From: Thraustochytrium sp. TN22
Lineage: Eukaryota; Sar; Bigyra; Thraustochytrida; Thraustochytriidae
NCBI GenBank assembly: GCA_013306675.1
Contig: JABLUY010000145.1
Location: 1-64,000, forward strand
Length of the DNA: 64,000 bases
Direction of reading: 5' to 3'
Shown: one piece after another, positions 1 through 8,383 of the stretch
Layout of the letters: every line of letters starts with the position of its first letter
How positions within the stretch are numbered: position 1 is the stretch's first letter
Notes under the pieces: model-generated
The model's database searches: none
Told to the model about the DNA's origin: nothing
What the model saw: only the letters and a program-made list of their open reading frames with translations
Made by a program: the position numbers and the translations under genes

Positions 1-382
1 GAAAGGCTCGCCCATCACGCACGCACGCACGCTCGCTCGCTCGCTCGCTCGCGCGGGCGCGCGGGGCCGCGGCAGAGCGCGCGCGCGCGCAGCGGCGCGC
101 GCAGCGCCGCCTCGAGCCGCGGCAGAGCGCGTAGCGCAGCCCGCGGCGCGCCTCAGGGGAGGCGCAGCCCGCGCGGTCTCGGTTCGTTCGAACCCGGCAG
201 CGCCGCGCGTGCCGGGCCGGCCAGCGCCGGAGCGCCGCCGCCTCCGCCGTCTCCGCCGCCGCCGCCGCCGACGACGACGACCGCCGCTCGCCGGACCTCC
301 CCCCCCCCCCCCCTCGCCCCTCGCCCCTTCCTCCCCGCGGGCCGCGAGTGCGGCGCGCCAGACCCGCCTGGTGGTGACCACC
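1..382 (+). promoter_or_regulatory. 5' flank of the tandem-kinase receptor gene
   Basis: Very GC-rich flank with an ACGC then GCTC microsatellite (about 21-52), a CGC-rich stretch, a run of 15 C at 299-313, and CCG/CGA trinucleotide runs at 240-285. The frame of the downstream gene stays open through 209-382 but has no ATG there, so this part is taken as leader rather than coding. No TATA box is seen. Confidence 0.4.
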
Positions 383-3300
383 ATGGGCTTGGAGGAGGAG
401 CAGCAGCGCGTGCAGCAGCAGGCGCCGGCGGCCGTCGAGGAGCCGCGACGGCGCAAGCGGCAGCGGCCGACGCGCAGCGGGAGCGCCGTGTGGGCCGCGG
501 TGGCCGTGGTGGTGGCGCTGGCGGCCTCGAGCGCGCCCGGGCGGGCCTGGGAGGTCGCGCGCGACGAGGTGACGGTTCAGTGCAGCCCCATCTACGCGGG
601 CACGCAGTACTCAGAAATTCCCGACGAGCAAAAGCAAACCATCAAGTGCGAGGAGCGCGCGTGGATATACGCAAGCTACCGAGACCCAACGACAGGCGTG
701 ACCGTGCCGCAGACCACCTTCAGCGCGTACACGTGCACCTCCACAGAAGGCGATTTCGCGCCGTACCTGGAGACGGGCGCGCTGCAGCATCCATTGTGGT
801 GCCCGGTGAGCCAGCTTTACAACAAGTCGTCCACAAACGGCGCCTCGCTCTCGTCGCGCAGGGCCTGGCTCTATTGCTCGTGCTCCGCCACCTCCTTCGT
901 GCCGTCACTCGGCGCGTTGCCCTCAGAGGACCTCGTTGGCAGCGAAGACGCCACCGGGAGCGACTTTCGTGCGCATGGCGGCATTCACCAGCTGTGGAAC
1001 ACCACGCGGGTGTCGTGGGACGTCAAGGCCGACCGGAGGCGCGCCCGGGATATGGTGCTGGAAGAGTCCGTTGGAAACTCGGTCTGCGTCACGCCTGAAT
1101 CCTTCAACAAGGGGTCCTACGATGCATACGACAACTGCATCGCGTACAAAGCGGAGAGCAAGTGGAGCGCGCAGTTTGCCGACATGATCGCCTACGTCAA
1201 TGCCAAGTTTGGAGTCTCCATCGACGGCTGGTGCCCGACAGAGATTGACGACGACGGCAACTTCGTCCGGGGTGGCCTCTGCACGAGCCAGTACACGGAC
1301 CCTATCGTACAGACGCTCCAGCCCACGTCGAGGCCGACCCAGCAACCTTCGTTCGCCCCGTCGCCGGCGCCTTCGCGGGGGCCGACGTTGGCCCCGATCA
1401 CGGCGGCGCCCTCTGAAAGTCCCTCGGCGGCGCCCACCATGGCACCCACGCGCACAAGTTTCCGAGCGCTGCACGTGCAGTTCTACATGGGCTTCGACGC
1501 CTCCTGGAACGAGGCCACCCAGAGCTTCGTCGAGGACCCCACGGCGGAGCCAACCACCCTGATTCCCAGCGCGAGCCCGACGTCGGCCACCCCCGCGCCC
1601 TCGCCTGTGGCGCTGCCTACGCCCACCGTCGCCACCGCAGGTCCTGGCGTGGGCACGGTGCAGCCAACGTCCGCCGCGACCGCCGTGCAGTCCACGAGCG
1701 GGGCGCAGTCCACGCCGAACAGCCGCCGCCGCCGCTCGCGCGTGCTGCAAGCGGAGGGCTCCCAAGCTGGCATCGTCACGGACCTGCGCTGCCTTTTGCA
1801 GGAGCTTATCTACAATCGCACGCTGACAGCCGAGGTGCTCGGGCTCACGCCCGCCGTCGCCGGCGAGAACGTCGTGGAGGAGCCCACGCTAGCCTTTCTC
1901 ATCGAGGACCTCGACGGCAGCCAGCTCGTTCCAGAAGCCGTCATTCTCCCGGAGACCTGCCGCGCCGTGGCGGGCGGGGTCCTGGGCCCGGTCGACGGCC
2001 TCCGCACGCTCTGCGTCGTGGACATGACCGTTACCGTGGACTCGTATACGACGTACAACACGGCGCGGCCCACCGCGCGGCCCACGCCGAAACCGACCGC
2101 CATGCCGTCACTGGCGCCTTCCTTCGCGCCCAGCGTCGCGCCGGCAGACTTCAATGAGACTGACGTCGGATTGAACGAGACCTCAATCGCCCCTTCGCCT
2201 GCGCCCACGTCCCTGCGCCGCCGTGCGCTGCAGGACGACGGCAATGGCACGCTCACAAGCGTGGCGCCTTCGACGGCGCTCACGAGCGTGGCGCCTTCGA
2301 CGGCGCCCACGGCGGGTCCAACCATGGCCCCGACCTCGAGCCCGACGGATGCGCCGACCTTCGCGCCGCAGACGCCCACGACCATGTCACCTACAGCTGT
2401 CTACCAGGTGAGCTTGCGCAACTACCTGGTCTTTCTCTTCGGTAACACGGCGGCGTCACCCGTGCTCGCGGCGAGCCGTAGGCGGCTGCTGGGCGGCAAC
2501 GGCACCATCATCGCGCCATCGTGGGTGACCTCCATGGGCCTGAACGAGACGGCGGACGGCGCGCTGCCGGCGGTGGAGTCCGGGGCGACCACGCTCATCG
2601 ATCGCGACACGGAGGGCAGCGACAACTCTTTCGAGGAGGTGTGCCCAGTGCCCATCACGCTGCTGCGCCAAGCCGCGACCGCCACGCCCTCGCCGACGCT
2701 GGCGCCTGTAGCCGTCCTGGAGGACGCGAACACGCGCATGGGCCTTTACTATACCGCTGGCGCCGTGGGCGTTCTCCTCTGTGTGTGCTGCCCAATCGGT
2801 TGCTTTTGGCGGCGCAAGCACAAGAAGAACAAGAAGAAGCGCCGCGCTACCGCCGGCCTTGCGACCCTACCCAAGGAGCGCTCGTACACCGGAAGCTCGT
2901 CCAAGACCGGCACGAGCAGCGCGAATGACTTTCGCCCGGCGGACACGTTCCGCGTGTACGAGTCGAACTCCAGCATGGGCCGTGACTCGCGCGGCTCGCG
3001 CCTCGGCACGGACCTGATGCGATTCTCCACGGATGGTTCTTCGGACGGGACGAACTCGTCCGGCCTCGAGGGCCTGGCCGTGGAGCTGGACCAGCTCGAT
3101 TTGGGCCCTGTGATCGGCGTGGGCGGCAGCGGGCGCATCTTCAAGGCCACGTACTGCGGGTCCGACGTCGCGGTCAAGGAGCTCTTCCCGCGCAACGCGC
3201 GGCCCATGGCCGGCTACATGCGGTCGTACAACATGTCACGCCAGATGTCGGGCGCCAGCAACGACGCGAGTAGCGTCGGGTCGCGCCACCGCCTGAGCGC

Positions 3301-6300
3301 GGCGGGCGCCAACGGCGCTGGCGTCTACAGCCGCACGGCGCTGCCGCCGCGCTACCTGAGCAGCAGCAGCACGGCGCGGTCCAATTCGACCTGCAGCAAC
3401 AGCGAGCTGACGCCGGGCGATGCGCCCAGCCTGCGCTCGCTCGAGGACGCCTCGACGCACTCATCGATTCGCTCCGCTTCGGTGGACGGCAACGGCCACC
3501 TGACTGGGGGTGGTCTGCTCAGCGCGCCTGGCACGCCCGGCACCTTGCCGCAACAGCTGCCGGAGCACGAGTTGGCGGATGACACATTGCACGATGACGA
3601 GCTCTTCGTGGGTATGGGCGTGGGTGAGACCTCGGACGAGATGCTGGCCGAGGTCAAGAACCTGCGCCGCCTGCGCCACCCGAACGTGATTCGCCTCTTT
3701 GGCTGCACGCGCGCTGTGAGTAGCGACACGGGCGGCCGCCGCTTCCTCGTCGTCATGGAGCTCGCGGCCTGCAGTCTGCAAGACCTCATCATGCGCACGC
3801 CCAAGTCGCTCAACCTGTCCTTTAGGGACTTTAGCCTCGCGCGCAAGCTGCTGGTGGCGCGTCAGATTGCCGCCGGCATGGCCTACATCCACGACAACCA
3901 CATGATCCACTTCGACGTCAAGTGCGAGAACGTGCTCCTTGACACGGCCGGCCACGCCAAGATCTGCGACCTGGGCATCGCCAAGTTCACCATGGGCCCC
4001 AACGATAAGCTCGACTCTGTCAAGCACCAGGGCACGCCGGCGTACATGGCGCCCGAGCTGCTGCGCGAGAACGAGGGCATTACCAACAAGATCGACGTCT
4101 ACAGCTACGGCCTCGTGCTTTGGCAGATTATGTACCAGCGCCAGCCTCATCCGCGCAACTGGACGGTGCCCAAGCTCTTCTACGAGGTGCGCTACAACCA
4201 CTACCGCCCCGAGATTGACGATTCCGTGGACGTCGACCCGCAGCTCGTCGGTCTCATTCGGCGCTGTTGGGACGAGAGTCCGGACGTACGCCCAAGCTTT
4301 CACGACATTATCAAGGAGCTCGACGCCGTCATCTCCTCGCGCAGCGTCGGCACCGAGGTCATGAGCGCTGCCAAGTACAACATTGGCGACAGCGTTGGCG
4401 TCTGGGATTATCAGGCCAGCCGCTACTTGCCAGCCACGGTCCTGGACCTTGAGCAGGGCGAGGACGGCGCGGCCAAGGCCAACGTGCGCCTCAAGGCGGA
4501 TGGCGAGGTGCGCCGCGGCATCCCGCAGGTAGAGCTCATCGCCAAGCCCGTCGGCGCTGGTGCCGACATGCACAGCGTGATGCACTCGGTGAGCGCGCTG
4601 GCGCTCCTGCACGCCGGCACCAAGAACGCGCGACCCGAGCGGGCGGCAGGCATGCAGACACAGTCCAAGGAGGCCGACGCGACCACATCGTCCTTGGAGG
4701 CGCTGCCAGCGCTTCAGCCCATGTCGCTCAAGTTTGTGGCCGAGGATGCCGCGGCTGCCCTGCAAGGCCAGCAGCAGCAAAGCCAGCAGCAGCAGCAGCC
4801 TCGTCCTGGCACCGAGGCGGGGAAGCGACCGTCGCTGGCGCAGGCGCTCCGACGGCAGCAGTCGTCACAGGGCGACGCCTCGCAGCGGCAGCGACTGCAG
4901 CAAATGGGCAACTCCGACACGATCTGGTCGCTGGCGCAGAGCGACGCGAGCAAGTCGTCAAGCGTGCTAAACGGGCTGGCCGCGGACTCCAAGACCTTCC
5001 GGTTCGTGGGCGATACGGCTATCGAGATGCAGGGCATTCTCGTGACGGAGGCCGGCCTGGGCGCCGAAGGCAAGGATGCCGTGGACTCCGGGCGCGTCAA
5101 GGACGACCTTTTCCGGTACGCGGAGCTCGGCAAGGGCGTGTCCGGAACGGTGTCGGCGGCGCTTCACCTGAGCAACTTCAACCTGTGTGCCGTCAAGGAG
5201 ATTCGTTTCACGAACCGCGGCGCGCGGCACCAGGCTGTGCGTGAGCTCAACACGCTGTACAAGGCGCTGGGGGGCGCAGGGCTCTCAGATCAGCATCGAT
5301 GCCCGTACATTGTGTGGATGCACGAGGCGTACCTGGACTCGGACACGCAGAGCGTCTGCCTGGTCATGGAGCTCATGGACGGCGGCAGCTTGCAGGACCT
5401 CCTGGGCCGCCTTAAGCATGCCGCCAACCAGGCGCAGCTTGCCGCCGACGTGCATGCGCGGTCCTTCTTCGGCGGCAGCCGCAAGGCGCGCGGCTTCGGC
5501 CGCCTGCGCTCGCGCCAGTCGTCCAATGACACGGTCATGACGCACGGTTCCGGCACCTCGCGCAACGGTTACGGCTTGGCGGCCGGCGCCTCCATTAACG
5601 TGACGGGCGGCTCGGCGTCGCCGGCGTTCGGCGCCTCCTCCTCCTCCTCCTCCTCGAACCAGTACACGTCCTCCACCGCCAGCCTGCTGCAGAGCACGGG
5701 CGTGGTGGACGAGCTGACGCTGGCGCTCATTGCGCGCAGCGCGCTGCGCGCGCTCGCTTTTCTGCACGAACACAGCCACGTTCACCTGGACATCAAGCCA
5801 GCCAACATCCTTATCAACTCGCGCTCCCAGGTCAAGCTCGCCGACTTTGGTCTCTCCAAGCAGCTCGAGAAGGACGGCATGGCCAGCACCTTTGCGGGCA
5901 CCATGAAGTACATGTCGCCCGAGCGCCTGCGCGGCGAAGGCCACGCCTTCCCGAGCGACATTTGGTCGCTCGGTCTCTCGCTGCTCACCGTCTTCTTCGG
6001 CGACTTCCCCTGGCCCCTCTTCGCTACGGAGAGCGCCGCCGCGCCCGGCGACGCGCCCGGCGACGCGCCCGGCGAGGGCGCGGACCAGGACGGCGGCAGC
6101 CAGGCGCCGCTGCCGCAGCCCATGTCCAGCACGACGCTGGGCCGCCCTCGGCAGTCCTCGGTCACCTCCACGGGCGGCGCCAGCACGGGCGACGGCCCGG
6201 AGCCCGGCCAGGGCTCCTCGGTGTACTGGAAGCTGCTGGAGCGCTACAACTCCGGCCGCGACCTGGAGCTCCCGCAGGAGGTCCTGCACCAGTCGCCGCT

Positions 6301-6799
6301 GCTGGGCCAGAGCCAGCAGGTCGTCTCGCCCTCGGACGACCTGCGCGACTTTCTCCACCATATGCTGGCGCTCGACCCAGCCGAGCGCTGGGACGCCGCG
6401 CACCTTCTCGAGCACCCCTGGCTGCGCAGGTTCAATGACAAGCTCGACCTCGATCTCTCCGTGGCGAACGACGACCGCCTCGTCCTCGCCAACGCCGAGA
6501 CCTCGCGCGCCACGCTGCAGGATATTACCTTTGGAGTGCTCTCCAAGGCTGCCACTGACCCTCGCGTCCGCGAGCGCATTGGCACCACCAGCACGGACGC
6601 CGAGGGCCGCGTTGAGATCAAGATTGTCGACTCCAAGCTCACGCACCTCGCCGAGCAGCTCATGCTCCCGGCCCAGGTCGTGCGCCGTTCCTTCAACGTC
6701 GCCGCCGCGGCCCACCAGCCGCAGCAGCGCCGTAACCTCGTCTCCGCCGCCTCCTCCTCCTCTGCCGCCACCAACATCTCTTTCATCAAGCGCACGTGA
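383..6799 (+). CDS. Receptor-like protein with PT-rich ectodomain and two cytoplasmic protein kinase domains
   Basis: The start is the ATG in ACCATGG at 383 (2138 aa); the frame is open further upstream but without ATG. A hydrophobic segment at residues 35-50 looks like a signal peptide or anchor. The ectodomain is Cys-containing and followed by PT/AP-rich stalk segments typical of stramenopile surface proteins. One membrane span (about 786-808) is followed by a basic stop-transfer run. Kinase 1 (about 901-1323, tyrosine-kinase-like) has the loop GVGGSG, the VAVKE lysine, a roughly 150-residue Ser-rich insert before helix C, catalytic HFDVKCEN, DLG and APE. A small Tudor/SH3-like stretch lies near 1331-1390. 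Kinase 2 (about 1577-2016, STE7-like) has GKGVSG, AVKE, HLDIKPAN, DFG and SPE with two long inserts. Both catalytic loops keep Asp, Lys and Asn but lack the Arg of HRD. Both kinases look competent; ligand and targets are unknown. Confidence 0.9.
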   Translation: MGLEEEQQRVQQQAPAAVEEPRRRKRQRPTRSGSAVWAAVAVVVALAASSAPGRAWEVARDEVTVQCSPIYAGTQYSEIPDEQKQTIKCEERAWIYASYRDPTTGVTVPQTTFSAYTCTSTEGDFAPYLETGALQHPLWCPVSQLYNKSSTNGASLSSRRAWLYCSCSATSFVPSLGALPSEDLVGSEDATGSDFRAHGGIHQLWNTTRVSWDVKADRRRARDMVLEESVGNSVCVTPESFNKGSYDAYDNCIAYKAESKWSAQFADMIAYVNAKFGVSIDGWCPTEIDDDGNFVRGGLCTSQYTDPIVQTLQPTSRPTQQPSFAPSPAPSRGPTLAPITAAPSESPSAAPTMAPTRTSFRALHVQFYMGFDASWNEATQSFVEDPTAEPTTLIPSASPTSATPAPSPVALPTPTVATAGPGVGTVQPTSAATAVQSTSGAQSTPNSRRRRSRVLQAEGSQAGIVTDLRCLLQELIYNRTLTAEVLGLTPAVAGENVVEEPTLAFLIEDLDGSQLVPEAVILPETCRAVAGGVLGPVDGLRTLCVVDMTVTVDSYTTYNTARPTARPTPKPTAMPSLAPSFAPSVAPADFNETDVGLNETSIAPSPAPTSLRRRALQDDGNGTLTSVAPSTALTSVAPSTAPTAGPTMAPTSSPTDAPTFAPQTPTTMSPTAVYQVSLRNYLVFLFGNTAASPVLAASRRRLLGGNGTIIAPSWVTSMGLNETADGALPAVESGATTLIDRDTEGSDNSFEEVCPVPITLLRQAATATPSPTLAPVAVLEDANTRMGLYYTAGAVGVLLCVCCPIGCFWRRKHKKNKKKRRATAGLATLPKERSYTGSSSKTGTSSANDFRPADTFRVYESNSSMGRDSRGSRLGTDLMRFSTDGSSDGTNSSGLEGLAVELDQLDLGPVIGVGGSGRIFKATYCGSDVAVKELFPRNARPMAGYMRSYNMSRQMSGASNDASSVGSRHRLSAAGANGAGVYSRTALPPRYLSSSSTARSNSTCSNSELTPGDAPSLRSLEDASTHSSIRSASVDGNGHLTGGGLLSAPGTPGTLPQQLPEHELADDTLHDDELFVGMGVGETSDEMLAEVKNLRRLRHPNVIRLFGCTRAVSSDTGGRRFLVVMELAACSLQDLIMRTPKSLNLSFRDFSLARKLLVARQIAAGMAYIHDNHMIHFDVKCENVLLDTAGHAKICDLGIAKFTMGPNDKLDSVKHQGTPAYMAPELLRENEGITNKIDVYSYGLVLWQIMYQRQPHPRNWTVPKLFYEVRYNHYRPEIDDSVDVDPQLVGLIRRCWDESPDVRPSFHDIIKELDAVISSRSVGTEVMSAAKYNIGDSVGVWDYQASRYLPATVLDLEQGEDGAAKANVRLKADGEVRRGIPQVELIAKPVGAGADMHSVMHSVSALALLHAGTKNARPERAAGMQTQSKEADATTSSLEALPALQPMSLKFVAEDAAAALQGQQQQSQQQQQPRPGTEAGKRPSLAQALRRQQSSQGDASQRQRLQQMGNSDTIWSLAQSDASKSSSVLNGLAADSKTFRFVGDTAIEMQGILVTEAGLGAEGKDAVDSGRVKDDLFRYAELGKGVSGTVSAALHLSNFNLCAVKEIRFTNRGARHQAVRELNTLYKALGGAGLSDQHRCPYIVWMHEAYLDSDTQSVCLVMELMDGGSLQDLLGRLKHAANQAQLAADVHARSFFGGSRKARGFGRLRSRQSSNDTVMTHGSGTSRNGYGLAAGASINVTGGSASPAFGASSSSSSSNQYTSSTASLLQSTGVVDELTLALIARSALRALAFLHEHSHVHLDIKPANILINSRSQVKLADFGLSKQLEKDGMASTFAGTMKYMSPERLRGEGHAFPSDIWSLGLSLLTVFFGDFPWPLFATESAAAPGDAPGDAPGEGADQDGGSQAPLPQPMSSTTLGRPRQSSVTSTGGASTGDGPEPGQGSSVYWKLLERYNSGRDLELPQEVLHQSPLLGQSQQVVSPSDDLRDFLHHMLALDPAERWDAAHLLEHPWLRRFNDKLDLDLSVANDDRLVLANAETSRATLQDITFGVLSKAATDPRVRERIGTTSTDAEGRVEIKIVDSKLTHLAEQLMLPAQVVRRSFNVAAAAHQPQQRRNLVSAASSSSAATNISFIKRT

Positions 6800-8383
6800 T
6801 GCTCTCATTGAATTGAAGCCGCAAGCAACGAGACCAAGCTCTTCCAAGGCCTTTTTCACCCTTCTTCTGTCTTTGTCACGATGTACATTTCTCTTTTGCT
6901 CTTTGTCGGCGGTGGCATCAAGCGAGAACTTGCGGTGGCATCAAGCGAGGACTTGCCATGCCCAAGCACGGCATCAAGCGAGAACTTGCCATGCCCAAGC
7001 ACAGCATCAAGCGAGAACTTGCCATGCCCAAGCACGGCATCAATCGAGAACTTGCCATGCCCAAGCACTTGGAGCACTTGAAGCACTTCTCTCCTACTTC
7101 GAGCACTTCTCTCCTAGGCCGCTTTTTTCTTTGCTCGTCTCAGGCTGGCACAGTCATTATTTTTGAAGTGTCTTCACCATTAGGCTTGCTAGAACTAAGG
7201 CCTAGCCTGCTCAAAGGCCTCCGCCACCTCGTGGCGACACGGCAACATGCACCCTGCTGGTAGGCCTGGCCCGGGCGCTAGGCCTAAGTTAGCCAGCACG
7301 ACGACAACTGCACGTACCGTCAGCCTCACAGCAACAGGCAGCAACAGCAAGCAACGTACTTCCCCGAGCACCAGACAAAGAGCATGTGGTACCTATTTGC
7401 GGTACCCGCCATGCAGTGCCACGGTTCCAGCCACACTGCAGTCCACAAGTTAATCACGGCCACAATCTCGGTGCCTCGTCCCGGCCAGGCGAGCAGCGCA
7501 GCACTGCCACTCGCGTGGACCGCCGCCGCCGGGCGGCCGCGAGCACTCCCTGGCAGAGCGTCCTCAGAGCACGAACAGTTCACGAGCAGCGACCGCAGCG
7601 ACGCGCAGCGACGAAGCGCGGCGGCGTGCAAGGCTCGCTCTCACCGCGTGCCAGCTCGCTCTCACCCGGTCGTACGCACGCGAATCATGCACGCCCCGCG
7701 TGCCCCCGCCGGGCACTCCCAAGACGACATGCCATTCCTAGGAGTCAAGACCGCGGCAGCGGCATGTCCGCCGTGGCCGGGGCAGCCACGGACAGCTAGG
7801 AAGGCCCGGAAGTCCCTCGCTCCCTCGCTCGCTCGCTCGCTCGCTCGCTCGCCCCGGGCTCGGCCGCTGGCCGGCCGGCCGACGCGGAGCCTCGCGCGGG
7901 CCGGGCGCGCGCAGGCGGCGCTGGAGCAGGTCTGCGCGGCGCGGCGCGGCGCGCGGCGCGGCGCGGTGGCCGCGCTGCTGCGCGGGCGGCGCGTTTGAAT
8001 TTGAATTTCGAACGCGCGCGCGCCCAGGTTTCGAAAAGCAAAGCAAAGCCACATCGGGCCGCTGCTGGCTGGCAGGCAGACGCACGGGCAGAACCAGAAG
8101 TGGCGCGCGCCCGGCCGGCGCGGCGCGGCGCGCGCGGCGGCGGCAGTCGCGGTCGGCGGCGGCGGAGGGCGGCGGCGCGCGGGCGGTCGCGGGCTCGCAA
8201 GGGCTCGCGCGGTCGCGGGCGGCGTGGAGGCGTCCGAGCAGGCGGCAGGCAGCCTGCACTGCCTGGCTGCAGGGGGCGAGCGGGCGGGTGTCCCGCGCGG
8301 CGCGCGTACTTCTCCCTCTGCGCCTGCTTGCTGCGCGCGCGCTGGACGTGCGCTCTGCTCACCACTGCTGGCTGGGTGAGGCC
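6800..8383. other. Intergenic region with 33-bp minisatellite and 5' flank of the next gene
   Basis: No convincing gene. It holds the minisatellite at 6911-7068, a small direct repeat near 7085-7120, AGGCCT and CTAG-containing motifs at 7185-7290, a GCTC microsatellite at 7825-7852 and an AT-rich TTTGAATTTGAATTT motif near 7994-8010. Short open frames here have poor codon bias. Confidence 0.6.
6911..7068. repeat. 33-bp minisatellite, four full units plus a partial one
   Basis: Full units start at 6937, 6970, 7003 and 7036 and begin with GCATCAAGCGAGAACTTGCC, differing at only a few positions. A shortened unit lies at 6911-6936. The array begins about 110 bp after the receptor stop codon. Because 33 is divisible by three, several frames stay open, but these are not taken as genes. 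Confidence 0.95.

Noticed and set aside
179-200. GGTTCGTTCGAACCC as a tRNA T-arm
   Set aside because: No acceptor, D-arm or anticodon stem could be placed around it; it is only a short inverted repeat.
209-382. Upstream extension of the tandem-kinase receptor
   Set aside because: The open frame has no ATG and is Arg/Pro simple sequence; ATG 383 has a strong initiation context and precedes the hydrophobic leader.
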